Positions 25,438 through 42,400 of a stretch of 64,000 nt of DNA are shown here, piece after piece. Each line of letters starts with the position of its first letter. Within the stretch, counting starts at the first letter, position 1. The position numbers and the translations under genes are program-made. Under the pieces are notes generated by a model. That model worked only from the letters and a program-made list of their open reading frames with translations, was not told the origin of the DNA and made no database searches. Source of the stretch: Seriola aureovittata (taxonomy: Eukaryota > Chordata > Actinopteri > Carangiformes > Carangidae); assembly GCF_021018895.1 (NCBI RefSeq), contig NC_079378.1, positions 14,459,660 to 14,523,659 on the forward strand, read 5' to 3'.

Positions 25438-25582
25438 GTCACGTGACGCAGTGGCGTGAGCTCCGCCCAGTCTCCAGGCTCTTGTAAAGGGTCACGTTGC
25501 GCTGCAGCAGTGACACAGGAGACTGTTCCGCATCCTCCGCACACGGTTCACCTGCTCTCTGCGCTCAGACACCCATCAGCAG
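25438..25582 (+). promoter_or_regulatory. aldoc: aldoc promoter and non-coding exon 1
   Basis: The perfect palindrome GTCACGTGAC is at 25438-25447. It is an E-box of the USF/TFEB (CLEAR) type and also holds ACGTG cores usable by HIF. A CCGCCC GC box follows at 25463-25468. A donor AG|GTAAGA ends a GC-rich leader at 25582. The aldoc coding exon at 32873 begins only five bases before the ATG, so a distant non-coding first exon is required, and this is the best candidate between rskr and the ATG. Confidence 0.6.
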
Positions 25583-25664
25583 GTAAGAACAACACTCATC
25601 TGATCAACACGACAGCTGCACACAATCTCCATCTGTTACGGATTTTGGGCAGATGTTGTTAATA

Positions 25665-25700
<36 letters not shown>
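25665..25700 (+). repeat. (ATG)12 microsatellite
   Basis: Twelve uninterrupted ATG units directly downstream of aldoc exon 1. Confidence 0.95.
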
Positions 25701-25922
25701 TTCTGCACCACCTAAACCTAACTTCATCTTCCTCGCTTGTTACTCGTGAATTAATAGCTATACTTAGTCCGTGTGCCACTAAATGGCGTCGTCTCCTTTG
25801 ACAGAAAATTATTACAACTCTTCATATCTTGTTTTAGTGTTGCGCATTTCAGCACATCATCGAAATACGCAACAGGAAGAGCGTTGAAAAAATGACCTTC
25901 AAAGAAGAGCCTGTTGCGTCTG

Positions 25923-25946
25923 CTCTCTCTCTCTCTCTCTCTCTCT
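25923..25946 (+). repeat. (CT)12 microsatellite
   Basis: Uninterrupted CT dinucleotides in the 5' part of aldoc intron 1. Confidence 0.95.
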
Positions 25947-26254
25947 TAAACACACACGACAAACCCTCCTGTTTTATATGTTTTAACTGTAAAATAAATC
26001 GTGGTTTTTAATCCAGAGGGCAGCAGTGGTGGGTGAGGAGGGAGGGCGGCGGTGAGGAGGTGGCCTGTCAGTGTGTATCTGTGCCAGAGCACGTAGACCT
26101 GCTGTGATGGGAGGAGGATGTACATAATTCACATTCGTGGTCAAGGACTTCTGAACCATAGTGTATGTGTAATTCATTCAAAGAAATATATATAGAGCTG
26201 CAGCACATATTTATACAAGCATTTAAAGATATTTGATTAAGTTTAGTTTTCACT

Positions 26255-26802
26255 GTAGAGCTGAAATGATTAGTCCATTAATCAATGAGCAACGATTCTG
26301 ATTCATCCCGTCATTTTTAAATCATTTGTAAGCAAAAAAAAACAAACAAACAAAAACAAATTCTTTGGTTTCAGCTTCTCGTGTCAATATTTGCTCGGTT
26401 TTTTAGTCTTCTATTAGTGTTAACTAAATATCAGAAAAATAAGCAATTGAAGTTCCTCAGCTTCGACTGATGTTTTCTGACATTTTATAGATTAAACAGT
26501 TAATAAACGAATCTAGAAAAATATTTGCATAATAATCAATAATGGAGATTATAGTTAGTTCCAGACCTAAAAAATAAGAGTATATATGAGAGCTGCAACA
26601 AACTATTATTATCACTGACATTAATCTTCTTGATGAATTGTTTTTTGGATGCAAAATGTCAGAAAAGAAGTAAAAAAAGTCCAAATCCCAAAGAAACACA
26701 GAAAATATTCACATCTTTAAAAGATCAACTGGATATCAATTTCTATAAATTTTTCTGTCGATCATCTAATTGATTAATTGACTTCCTGTTTCAGCTCTAG
26801 AG
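26255..26802. repeat. Two adjacent MITE-like elements ('tagagctgaaa/tgcaac' ends)
   Basis: One copy begins 'tagagctgaaatgattagtc' at about 26258 and runs to about 26575. The other begins 'gagagctgcaacaaac' at about 26588 and closes with the inverse 'gtttcagctctag' at about 26801. Between the ends are the 'taatcaatgag' and 'aaaatgtcagaaaa' strings typical of this widespread teleost inverted-repeat family. No protein is encoded. Confidence 0.6.
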
Positions 26803-28546
26803 TATATGTACATATGTGTAGTGTATATCAATAATATATATGGGGCGTCATATACACCTATTTGTGTATTAGCTATTTGTACACACAACACAAATACAAC
26901 ACAGTCAGACTTGGTGTAAAGCTCAGTAGCACAACACTGGAACGTAGGGTACAGAACATATTTTGATTTAGCATAATGTTAATTGCGGATAGTTTTCAGT
27001 TAGTTCTCAACAGATTGTGTCGTAATTACATCTTCGTCTTTGTTGTATCTTTAACATTTATCATCTGTTTTCTCTCCATGGAAATGAAAAGTGTATTCAA
27101 ATACAAAACTGAAAAAATAGAGTTTAGTTTAGCGGTGTTTGAGAGAGAAACGTCACTTCGTGTAATCTGCACATTCTCACCACCAGTATCAACCTCTCTC
27201 TGAACTGCAATGCACACAGCTGTGACGTCTGCCATCGGCTCTTGTATCAGAGAGCTGCATGGGAAACAGTGCTCCTGCTAGCGCTGCTGGATCAAGGCCT
27301 GAAGATAGAAACAGCCCAAACACAGGGACGTGCATCATTGCCAAGGCCAGCAGCCCGTCTGGTAACAAAACGCAGCACAGCAAGCAGGCTTTTTACTTTT
27401 GAATAGTGCTGCCCCCCCCGCCCCCCAAGGAGCCATTTCACCTCCTTAAAGCTCATGCAGCTTGCAATGTAGAGAAAATAACAAGGTGGGTAACTTTTTA
27501 GGTGGAGGTGATGATACAGACGATCCCCTATCCTCTCCTTACATGCCTACTATACTATATTATATTAACTATCAGTAATTGTTATAAGTGCAATGCCAGC
27601 CTGAGTTTAGGTAGATATACTCAGTTAACCCCCACTGAGTCCCTGCCTGCAGCTGTATAAATACTACGCAGTATAGTTTGCAAGCTTCAAACGTCTTGTA
27701 GTTTAATGCTTGCACCGATGCTTCAAAAAAGACCAGCTGCAGCACGATTGCTAGAAATGCACAGTAGATGTCCACTCTGGACTGAGTCTGATGTTTATGT
27801 ATTTGTGATTTCTTAACTGCATCCTGGGCAGGTAAGTGAGCCCGAGCAGCAGCAGTCTGGTCTGGTCTGACCCTGTCCTTTCTAAGGTGAAAGCTTAAAG
27901 TAGACAGAAGCATCAGATACATGGTGGCTGAGCTGAAAATTAGTTTCAGACCGGGAATACATGCGTATTAATTCCTCTGATTTGTCTTAACTAGGGTCTA
28001 ATTAAACTTAAGTTAAATTGTTGTATCATACTTGTGTCTGTGGATGGTGAAAATGGGAATTTAAATGTGAATTCATTGTCATTTTATCCCCCTGAATGCA
28101 TGTCTGTGAGTCTGGTCTGCAGTACGATTACTGCTGGCTGCATAAGACTGATGTTTAATGACAGTTCACAGTGATCACAGTCTTAGGTCGTTCTGCGTGA
28201 CGCCACAGTAGGGAGTTGGCCGTTGCATCTTGATGTCGCAGTGCAGAAATGGTATTTGTCTTGTTGAGGTCGACCACTGTGCAACAGGCTGGAATGAAAA
28301 TCACAGAGATGAGGGAGAGAAGCTTAAGATGGCTAAACAATAATCTCAGCTGTCTCTCTATCATAGCTTTTACAAATCTCAGATGTCATCTTGTTAAAAC
28401 ATCCTGATTTTCATGGAAATGATTATATTAATTTATTGATTTTTTTTACATTTTTTTAATGACCACCCTTAAAATATAATGCCTGTCATCATGGAGTGCT
28501 TTTCAAAGCACAAGGTAACCCCAGTACACTTTGTCGCCAGCAGTGG

Positions 28547-28573
28547 TGTGAGTGTTGTGTGTGTGTGTGTGTG
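28547..28573 (+). repeat. (TG)n microsatellite
   Basis: A short GT/TG run with one early interruption inside aldoc intron 1. Confidence 0.85.
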
Positions 28574-31500
28574 ACATTTTTGCACCAGAGGGCATTTTTG
28601 TGGATAAGGAAGATTTTTTTTTTTCCCTGGAGAAAGCAGAAACACAAATTCCCTCATAGATAACAAGACAATGGGCTACCAGAACAGGGTTAAAGGTTGT
28701 GTAACTTCCATTGTATATCACATTAGCCTACTATAGTATAGGATAATAATTGATTTCCAGGATCTGCCAGTAATGACGCCTGTTTATTTCACCTAAGCGC
28801 ATTTCAGTCTGTTAACAGTAATTATAGGATGTACATTCGTTCATTCAAAAAATAATGATTTAACCAAAGCAACATTTAATCAATATTTTTAACTGTTTTT
28901 ACCAACCTAACTTGCACTGAATTATATAACATACCAGAACATGAAATCAACTTGACTTCGGGGTTTCCCCCACAGATAGTTGGTGAGCAGAGGTGGTAAA
29001 CACTGCTGGAGCATCTCATCTCTTTATCAATGTAGTTGCCACATGATGGTTTAAACAGTCACCTCACTCATCAAATATGTGGCCTTTGCTACGCCACTGT
29101 TCGATTTCCCCGAAAGTAATTAAACCTAATATTATATTTCCTAAAAATAGATTCCTTTGACATTAGCAGAGCTTCATCCAGGTTAGGGTTAGCATTCACA
29201 ATATTCATCTATAAAAACAACTGAACTTTTGAAGCTCAAATTATAAATCCAGTGTGATTTTTCTTTTTCTTTTTTTTAATTTGTGGACATAATATTATCT
29301 AAATAACTGAAATGACTTAACTCAAACACAGTCAGTTGCAGTTTGTAGCATTTTTGCTTTTATTCAGACTTTTGTATTGGGAAAGCTGTAAATAACATTG
29401 GTCTTTGAGGATGTGTCAGAGGGTCAGAGGGTCTGCTTCATTGACGCCTTTCATCAGGACTTTGAATAGATCAGCTGATCGTCCTCCTGAACCAGACAGG
29501 AGGGAAATCAAACTCTGTGATCAGACTGGGTGAACGTGTCAGTGCTGTTTTCCATCGGTCTGTACATTTATTCAGTCAAACGAATGAAAGTTCGTGACCA
29601 GACAGTTTCATGGTTCCCAGCAGGCCTCTCAAAGCTGTCCACAGCCTGGTGTGGCCTTTTGATAAATGATGGTTAATTTTATGTTTTCCACACATCAAAC
29701 CAGGGCAACCAGAAGCTTCTCCTCTTTGTAGATAAATTGAGGAAATGAAGTGTAGTGCAGAATACACACATGAACCAATTCATTATTGAAGACAGCAGCT
29801 GGCCAGACAGTATCTTTCTCAATCTCGCTTGATTTAAATCTTCCATATTGTTCACACTAACAAACGACTCCCTTATTTCTAGTTTGTCACATCTGTGGTG
29901 CTAGGGCATGAAGCAGGTGATAATTATTGAGTGTGTGGCATAACCTGGAGTTTCATGTTGTTTTTGTTCTTAAGGTCCCCATGGAGGAAAAGCTTCTCCT
30001 GGAGACATAATAAGGAGCAGACACTAAAATAGAAAACACTAATGTTACTGTCTCCTGGGTTTGTGGATAGCTCGTGACCAGAAAGTCTGACATTCAGCAA
30101 CTCTGAGATGTCCTCTTGTACATTTGTTTGAAAATATAATAATCAGGTTGTAGTCTTTTTTACACCCTCTAATAGCTGAGACCAAGTAGGGATATGAGTC
30201 AGGCCAGACAGTGTATACACCTGACAGAGTTTCAGATCAGAAACCTTTAAATTTGTAGCATAGACATACAGAACTGTTATTCTGTGTATACAAAAACATA
30301 TTATGTTCGCAGTAAGAGAACCAGACTTGTCCTATTGACCGGTTTTACCTGCATTTTGGTCAAACAGCAGCAAAAAACGTACATCACTAGTAGTGACAAA
30401 TACGACATCTCTTCTACCTGCAAAGGGCAAAGTGTTGAGGCTTATTGTCTGGATTGACAGAGGTGATGCTTCTTCTTCTGTGGTGGATTTGATCTCGTGT
30501 GATCATTGGTGTTTTAAAAAGCTGTCCGTAATAGCTGCCGCGACATCACAGTTTTGGTTCCGTCATCTTGTTTGGCTGTTTATCACACACCTACTAAATG
30601 ACAGAATACTTCAGAGGTATAAAGGTGCATTGCCTAAATGTGTTTGTTTTTCACAGCGTACCTGCTCAACAGTGTGTTGCCACCAAACCGGCTCTGGGCT
30701 GATCATATGTCAGAGGCAGGTCACATGCGCACACTTTGTCCTTCAATGTCCTCTTTTCATACCTGCAGATGATTTTAAAAAAAAATAAACTATTTATGGC
30801 TTCATTGGGTTGTTCAGCTCGATATCCAGTTGTTTGACTCAATATTGCATTGAATTTAAACTTTGCATTGCCTTGCAAATTATTTTGCAATGTTTTGCCA
30901 ACAGAAACCGACTGGGCCTAAAGTCAGTGAAATTGTATTGATGAAGCACGCAGGTGCTTCACAAAAGATAACAGATATTTGCTGAGCATGAGCTTTGTCT
31001 GGCTAACAGTGGAGCAGGGCTGTGCACATGCAAACATGCTCAAGTCCCACACATAATACTGGCACCCTTGGTCTGGCCTCTATCAAGTGTAAATACTTTG
31101 TTTTATTCACTGGAGAGGTCTGCACACAGATTATACCCCTGGTCTAACTTTTCCCCCTCAGGGGAGGTTTTGTACCCTGCGGGCCTGACCTCTTTAATTT
31201 CACCTGCATGTAGAATTTAACTTTCAGCAGTGAGCTGTGTTTGACATTTGTGTTGTAGTAACTACACACTGTTTTCACGGAGAGGCCTCTGTGTGTGTGC
31301 GTGCGCTCTAAAGGTTGTTATCTCATAGCTTTAAGCTGAGGATTAACATACAGGATATAGGGTATGTCAGGCAGTGTCCTCCTACAACAAACTAGCCTCA
31401 GTTGGGAATTAAGCGGTCACATGAGTTTATTATGTAAAAGAATGTAAATTAGTATCTGAATAGGTTAACACTCATGGCCCATACTCTATAGCCACTTGTT

Positions 31501-32877
31501 ATCTAATAAACCATTTTCTTTTGCATGGTTCAGATGAAAGTTGATGTGGGTTGTGTTAACAATTCTTTTTAGCCTTGTACTAAGATTTCTTCTTTGCAAG
31601 CAATAAACCAGACAAAGCTTTTCAGCCTAAAATGGTAGTTTAGTCTTAGTCTAGACTAAATTAGTTGTCTGCATTCACTGTGGTTGAACATTCATGTGAA
31701 CTATAGCTGTTTGTGTCCGGTTCTCTTTCATTTCGGGCAGCAAATCTCAGTGCATCGAACACCTCCATACACAGCTGACTGGAGCTAACCTCTGCATTTG
31801 TCACTAAAGGGGTAGCCTCCATCCATCAAACAGGGTCGTCTATAGCTGATCCAATACTGTGGCATGTGCCGGAGAACATGTGATGTCGAACAAAGCTATA
31901 ACAGTGTCGCTGTGAGCTGGGGGCGGCTTGGCAACTGATGTAGTCGACAGGAAAGAGAAGTCACAGCTTGTTCCCTGGCACAGTCTGTATTAGTGGGAGT
32001 AATGCATTTTAGGGATGTCGGGAAAATGGGACTTTACAAATCCCATATGTGTTCATCTTATATGCATCTAGTGTGTATCATTCATAGGCAGCAGACATCA
32101 GGCAGCAGCACAGCAGGGTTGAAGGAAACTAAATGGGATGCTAAAAACCCGGAAGCAAGTCATGTATTAATCAAGGCAAAGAAATAAAGGGCAGTTGTAC
32201 GTGCATTGCACAAAGAGGGATATAATGACATTAGCGGAAACCAGGAGAAGGCAGAGTGTTGCTGAGGAGAGAGAAACAAGCCGTGCTGCATCCAGTCCTG
32301 CAGCTATAATGAGGACTGGCAGCAGAATATACAGGAGCATGGTTACATAATCGCTCCCTCTCTGTATGCTGCGCTTCGGAGGGGGGAGGGGAGGGGAGGG
32401 TTTATGTAACTGCTTATTTACGGCAGAGTGAAGAAGGGAATAGGGGACAACATAATCTGGTCTGTAGCGTGTTTGTGTGCTGCCACTAAACAGTTTCTGT
32501 GTGACTGAGAACATACAGCATATAAAAGAGACATTTGGTTTGTTTTTTTTAACACAGTCGTATTCAACCTCAAATGCCAATGAGGAAGATTTATTTGGAG
32601 TCTACATAGCAGATACATCTATCTGCCTCTTTTCTTTCTTTTTTTTTTTTCTTCTGCTCACGGTCGTTGGTTTTATCACATTTCACACACACAGTTTTGT
32701 CATTTTCACCCATCTTCCTGCGCTCACTGAGAGGAACTCCGTTCTGCAGTGAGGTAGCCATGCTGTAGACAATAGAGGGACATTAAATGAGGCCCCGTGC
32801 TGGGCAGTCGTCCAGGGCGAAGCAACAGAAAACAATCTGACCTCTCCATGCCTCTCTCTCTTTCTCTTTCAGCCAAC

Positions 32878-36297
<3,420 letters not shown>

Positions 36298-37356
36298 ACA
36301 TCAAACCACCACATACTGTTGTGGCCTAGTTATAGTCTTATATCTGCTCTGCTATTCCCCCTCACGCATCCATCAATCACAGGCCTGCGCTGTCTACTGT
36401 ACTTTAGAGTTATCTAGTTATTTAAAATAACATAATTAGATATGTGTATTTAAAAACATAACACGAAATACTAAAGGGAACAGTCTTGGATTTTTTTTTA
36501 TCTAATTGATCAAACACTTTTGAAACAATTTATGGAAGTGGACATCTCTTCTATTCCATGTCAAGCTGTCTGTTTGTAACAGTTATTGAGCTCAGAGATG
36601 AGCTAGATCAAGATAATCAGTCAGTATTCAATTCATGCCTCACCTTAACCGCACCTGTCTCCACACTCGGTACTTTCTCCATTTATCCCCCACATGGCAA
36701 ATCTTTAGCCACTCCCAAGCAGGGCAGATCAGCTTGTGTGTATCTGTGTTTCGCTTCTGTCAGAGCAAAGTGTTGGCTCATCCTAAAAACACCCTCCCTG
36801 ACAGTGGGACCAACTGATTATTAGTGGCATCAGTACATGGGACAAGACGAAAAGACAAACCGTGTGAAGACTTTTCAGACCGAGTTGATCTTTCGAGCGA
36901 CTGTCCACAAGTGTGGAGTGCTGGTTGTACTTTCAGACAGCTGTAGCTCCAGCAGAGAGGCACACTTTAACACCATTACACACCAGGACTCATCCTAATC
37001 ATTCATCCTAACCTTTCTGTTCTCACGCTTCTAATCACCACTAATCAGAGGAACGTCTCGTCTTGTCATCTTGTCTATTCTAAGTATAACATTAGCTTTA
37101 AATTACATACAGTAATTAATGAATTCAGTTGTGTGAAGGTGTCGATATTATGTGATGCTTGTGTGTCATGGCCACTCCTGATTCCCCCAGCCTGCCCCAC
37201 GGGAAGACAAGATGATTTCCATTGACGTACCCAAAAAGTGGACCAATTCGTGGGGTTAGCGGCGGGGGGAAACAGTCACTGCTGTGTTGGAATACTGTGA
37301 CGTTTGTGATGTTAATATTGTTCTTGAATCACTTGGTGTGTCAAATAGTGGAGAAA

Positions 37357-37362
37357 AATAAA
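37357..37362 (+). terminator. aldoc: Polyadenylation signal, aldoc
   Basis: AATAAA about 1.06 kb after the aldoc stop, followed by a second AATAAA within ten bases. This implies a long 3' UTR. Confidence 0.7.
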
Positions 37363-37629
37363 CTAAAATAAACTTTAAAAAAAGTAGCAGTGATCTCTTT
37401 GTGTGATGTTCTACCTCCTACGATTATGGTGTCTTTTGGATGCAATTTTAAACTGCAGTGGGACCATATTATACAGTGATGTAAGCCCAGCTACAGTTTC
37501 AGTCAGTGGTGGAAAGTAACTGACTCAAGTAATAAATCGAGTATTGGAGTATTTCCTTTTTTAATGCTACTCACATCTTCTCCTCCACCACATTTCAGCT
37601 ATGTTTAAATACAGTGTATTTTTAAAGCA

Positions 37630-38010
37630 TTGACTGGTTGCCAGCCTTTTTGATTTGACCCCTTTACCGGAAAAAAAAGAAAGAAAATGTCTGTTTGGGC
37701 CCCTTGTTGTGTTTCAGATGTCTGTGAGCTGTTAGCACTTCTATCCAGGAGACACATTCGTTCTGAAAAATCTGTGAAGGTTTCATTCAAAAAACTCTTT
37801 AAGACCAAAATAACTGTTTCAGACCAAGACATGTAAAATTGTTCTTTATTTATAAAAGCAAAGATTATAGAATAGTCCAGAAATGAGTCCACATTTTTTG
37901 GGAGAATTTAGGATATTCTTTCCTCTCCCATTAATCATCTCACCCCTCAGATTTATCTTGTGATCCTTTGGAGGGTTATGACCCACAGGTTAGGAACCAC
38001 TGGACTAAAT
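37630..38010. mobile_element. hAT-like non-autonomous element nested in the repeat
   Basis: The left end 'ctggttgccagcctttttga...gacccc' and the right end 'gggttatgacccacaggttaggaaccactgg' are imperfect inverted repeats with the 'ggttaggaaccactgg' hallmark of short hAT elements. The host repeat resumes immediately on the right (about 38010). No transposase is encoded, and target duplications could not be confirmed. Confidence 0.5.
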
Positions 38011-38228
38011 TGCTTAACTGTAAATGAAGTAGTTAAGATGAGCTCCACCCCAACCTACTACAACAGTGAAATACTTACGCATTGATGCATCAGTACTAAC
38101 AGTTTGATAATGCCATATATAATCTTATACATCAGCCACAAGTATCAATGTTCTGTCGAACATGTACTTTGATACTGCAAGTTTTGCTTGTGTGTTTCTG
38201 TGGGATTTTAAATGCAGGGCTTTTAATT

Positions 38229-38280
38229 GTAATGGGGTGTAATGGGGTGTAATGGGCTGTAATGGGCTGTAATGGGCTGT
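38229..38280 (+). repeat. 10-bp minisatellite (gtaatggggt/gtaatgggct)
   Basis: Five consecutive 10-base units. The first two read TAATGGGGTG and the following ones TAATGGGCTG, showing stepwise homogenisation of two unit variants. The array may derive from the 'ttgtaatgg' part of the surrounding interspersed repeat. Confidence 0.9.
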
Positions 38281-39361
38281 CACTTTGCCACCCTGGTTTC
38301 CTGGATGCTCAGGAGCTGCCTGGAAACAGAGTAGAGCTTCCAGTTCACTGAGCTACTTACATACATCAATGATAACAATAGAGTAACATACTAATATAAC
38401 ACTGACCGGGGCCATTCTGGATAAGGAGTAGCCAGCACATTATGCTGGTAATATGTCTATACTTTTGCTTAAATAAAAATAAATTTGAAAGCATTGAAAT
38501 TTTACTTATGGAGTATTTTTATAGTGTGGTACTGCTACTTTAATGATTTAAATACATTGGGTTACAACATATATAGCTATAGTTTTTAAGCTATTTAGCT
38601 AAAGCTAATGTGGTGAAGCTATTTAAGTAAAGCTAAAGTGGTGAATAATCGAAAAGCCTTCACAAGCAGTAGGCTAATACAAGCCAGCAAAATCTTACAA
38701 TCTCACTTTCACAACTTCATGTCCAACTGCGTCAATTGAATAGAACAGAGCCATTAATAAAGTTAAGTAACACATGCTCTTCCTTCTATGACAGGTGTAA
38801 AAGTCTGCTGTGATAAAGGCCTGATGTTGATTCAACTCAGTAGCAAGCCTTCCTTTTGAGGCAGAATTTTGTGGCTTTGTCTTGAATCACCCTGTGTTGT
38901 AAGGTGCTTGTCACGTTTTTGCTCCTTCACATATGCAAACAAGGTGGACAAATGAATAGAAACACTGCTCTATATAATGCAGGCTAATATCAGCACTAAA
39001 CCCCGTGTATGTAGTCTTGATAATCTGACATTGTGTTAGTTTTGGCTTGCGTGTTTCTATTTACTTTTTTAAAACTCTATTCGTGCATTTATATTTTTTC
39101 CGTTAAAAGCTCTTTAGCTTAATGTAAATAATGTTAATTTTACCAGAGGCTGAGGCCACCACAAGGGGCGCTGGTTGAGGGAATGTCTTCACATTGTGTT
39201 TGTGCGTTTAATATTCTCACCGGGTGAGCCAAAGGTTATTGTCTCAAAACAACGAATACAGTCTTGTCTTCTCGGGTTTGGGACCGACAGACTGATTTAT
39301 AATAATGTTCGTCTAATTGTAGCCACATATATGGATTACGACTTATTTTTGTTTTAACAGT

Positions 39362-39393
39362 CACGTGGTTTTTTTTAATGTAGGTCATGTGAC
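39362..39393 (+). promoter_or_regulatory. pigs: E-box pair upstream of pigs
   Basis: CACGTG lies at 39362-39367 and GTCATGTGAC at 39384-39393, 56 bases before the pigs ATG at the nearest. Both fit bHLH-zip sites (USF, MITF/TFE). No TATA box is visible. The sites are probably within the promoter or the very short leader. Confidence 0.45.
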
Positions 39394-39448
39394 ATACAAC
39401 TGGCTGTGCTGCATTAACAAACGCACCATATCCAGTTCATTGACTGAA

Positions 39449-42400
39449 ATGGCTACCACGGAAGTAGGTGAGTAGATTCATAACTGAATTCTGTGGACAT
39501 TGTTTCCTTTTTTACAAAGAGGCAGGAGTTACACCAGCTCACAGCAGTTTGTTGGAGCGTATTAAACACATACAACAGTCGTAACGACCCTGGTATGTGG
39601 CGGCTGTTTTCTCCATGTTATGACACTCTGAAGCTAACTGCTAACTAGCCACACAAGCAGCTGCAGCAGTGATGCCCCTCCTATTGCCCCTGAAGACACT
39701 GCAAGCAAACCTGCAGGTGTTTGCCACTTCATGTGCTCTGTTTTCATTATTTATGTTTTACTCCATAATTAAATACAATATTAAAGTTAATTAATTACCC
39801 CAAGGCAGAGAGAAACACATTATTTCTCCTTATACTGTGTTTTATAGGTTTAAAACTAAACCAGGTCTTGCAGCCATTTCCCGTACGTTGACCAATTATT
39901 GTTTTCTATATAAGACTTTACATGTTTACATCGTAAAACTTAAAAAAGTCTTTCGTATCATACGTGTTATAATAAGTGCAGCATCCAGCTCAGTCTCATG
40001 GAATAAAGAGATTGAGCTAAACATTAAAACAGTCGTGTACGTTGAAGTTTCATTGAGGGCAAACAATTTGGATAAAATCATGTCATGGCATATGTATTTG
40101 TGATATCAATATATGATATATATATATGAATTTCCCCTAGGATATAAATAAAGTATGTATCTATCCATCTATCTATCTAGATGTGATGATGATTCAGTAA
40201 CTTTTACAGACTGTGTGTAAAATAACGTTCTTTCCTAATCTAGTGACAAATCAAGGTATTTGTGACATTATTGCAATGAACATTTACAAATCCATTATTG
40301 CCATCAAACAGTCCTGCTCATTGATTTGCAAAAAACCTGTCAGCCCCAACCAATCTGGCCAGTCCCCTGTGACCTCTCTTATCAACAGTGGGTTCACAGA
40401 GCTGCTGCTCACTGGATATTTTCAGTTTTTTAAACTCTAGAGACTGTTGTGCTCGAAAATCCCAGGAGATCAGCAGCTTCAGAAATACTCAAACCAGTGT
40501 GTCTGGCACCAACAATCATGCTGCAGTCAAAGTCACAGAGATCACATTTTTTCCCCGTTCTGATGTTTATGTGAACATTAACCGAAGCTTCTGACCTGTA
40601 TCTACATGATTTTAATCATTGCACTGTTGCCATATGATTGGCTGCTTGGACAATTACATGAAAAAGTTGGTGTATAGGTGTTCCTAATAAAGTGCTCAGT
40701 GAGTGTATGATAGTAAATGAAATATGTTTTGGTTTTGGACTGTTAGCTGAACAAAACCAACAGTTTGTCAGAATAGCACCTCTCTCTGCTCTGGGAAGTT
40801 TGAATGATTAATCAAGAAGGTTTATATTAATCACTAATGACAATAATCATTAGATGCAACCCTGTTGATATTATTCTCATTTTTCTGCCTGTATTTGTGT
40901 GTCTCTCAGAGCGTAGCCGAGGCCAGCTTGCTGCTCTGTCCATAGCAGCGGTGGTCATCATTGTGGGAGTCCCTCTGTGGTGGCGAACAACTGAAACATA
41001 CCGCGCATGGTTGCCTGTCAGTCAGATAAACGAGTTAGCTAAGCTGCAGGTTTGTTTGTCCCTCCATTAATTAATCCCTCATTTTGTGGCCAATCATCTT
41101 CCATGTGTAAAACTCCTGTACCCTTTCAGAAACATCTGTCTCTTTATTTCTTTTTCTTCTTTTTTTGTAGCTACATTTGAGTGCTGATGTGGAGGTTGTG
41201 TTTGCTCGTGGCACTGTGACACCAGAACAGCAGAAGAAGGTCCCGCTGACACAGACACAGGATGAGGAGCACAGAGTAGATGGTGATTTATTAATGCTGT
41301 CTGTGATCTTAGATGAAGATATAATATGACGACTGCAAGTTCATTTTTTTCGTCTCAAATTAATTTGTTTCCAGAGGATACAGCTTTGAGGTACAGGTAT
41401 GAGACAAGGTACCGCACAGCTACAGTCATGGAGGAGGACGCCCTGAACCAGCCCACTGCTGCAGGTGAGATGCTGTTTGCCTGTCGGATCAGCTCTTCAC
41501 ATCCAAACATTTTGTCATTTCAGTGAGACCACATGTAGTAATTTCTGTCGGTCTCTCTTGTTGCTGTCTATAGAAGCAGATCTGTCTCTGCACACACTCA
41601 GTGAGAGTCCGTGTGGTTCTTTGGTTGTGTATGTGATCCCAGAGTCATCTTCACTGCTGCCTCAGGTTCAAACACTCTATATTTTATTTTTTTCCTACAT
41701 TTTTGTAATGAGCCATGTTTGGTTACCCATCCTATTCTTTTTATTTCCCTTGTTTTTCAACAGTGTGTATACGTTTAAATGTTAAAGGGTTAATGAGCCA
41801 TGTGTGTGTAGTTTTATGCTTTGATGAATGGCTAAATTAGCTTTTGTGAGCTACATTCATGGATCTGTGAAGTCAAGTAGCATTTCCACTGAAAAAAAAG
41901 ATGAATATAGATTGTTATTACTGCTTAATTTCTAAATACAGTACCTTCTCTATAGCTTGCAAACAGAATTATGAGTCATTTGAGTCACTCTGGATAAGTA
42001 GAGGATAATACATCACTAAATACCTACCTGTACCTTCATGCCTCTCAGGATGTGGACGTTTATATCGGTCAGAGACGGACAGCATTGCTGCGCATTGGTC
42101 CGCAGATGAGAGTGGGCAAGACTCTGGAACAACTGCTGGCTCACTTGGAGCCTCGGATTAAGCAGGTGCTGCAGGTGATGTCTTTTAGCCACACTGACAT
42201 CACTGCTGCACTCAGCGACAGAGTCCGTCTCAGCCCTGGCAACAAGGAGAGCATCGCAGACAGTATGAGAGCCTTTAAATCCAGCCCGGGTTGGTATTTG
42301 TTTCAGGACAGCCATAAAGTCGATCACGTTAATTTCTGCTGTGGTCAGTATACACTTTAACTCTGTAAACCCTTTCCTTCTGTTCTCTGCTATTTCTTCT

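Larger units (their letters stand above)
25583..32872 (+). other. aldoc: Large first intron of aldoc (about 7.3 kb)
   Basis: No coding exon was found here on either strand. It contains simple repeats, two MITE-like elements (26.3-26.8 kb), a C-rich tract (27408-27427) and otherwise unique AT-rich sequence. A long first intron with a non-coding first exon is usual for vertebrate aldolase genes and often holds enhancers. I could not recognise specific enhancers. Confidence 0.55.
37505..38545 (+). repeat. Composite percomorph interspersed repeat
   Basis: It begins 'cagtggtggaaagtaactga', continues through 'gagctccaccccaacctact' (about 38040) and ends with 'ttacttatggagtattttta' and 'gtggtactgctacttta' (about 38500-38540). 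These strings together identify a repeat I know to be scattered through percomorph genomes. A related piece is at 59.9-60.2 kb. It has been split by the hAT-like insertion and the minisatellite listed next. Confidence 0.65.

Noticed and set aside
30393..30788. 131-codon open frame in aldoc intron 1
   Set aside because: No recognisable motif, no splice partners and mixed codon use. Such lengths occur by chance in a 7-kb intron.
32167..32580. 137-codon minus-strand open frame before aldoc exon 2
   Set aside because: Crosses poly-G/poly-A stretches, shows no homology and is not conserved in form with any known neighbour gene.
25438..32872. A hidden SPAG5 or other gene between rskr and aldoc
   Set aside because: No run of phased exons or coiled-coil coding sequence was found. 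The interval is explained by a long aldoc first intron.
39154..39172. CTCF-like 'ccaccacaaggggcgctgg' upstream of pigs
   Set aside because: The right half fits but the left half cannot be aligned to the consensus without two or more mismatches or a gap.
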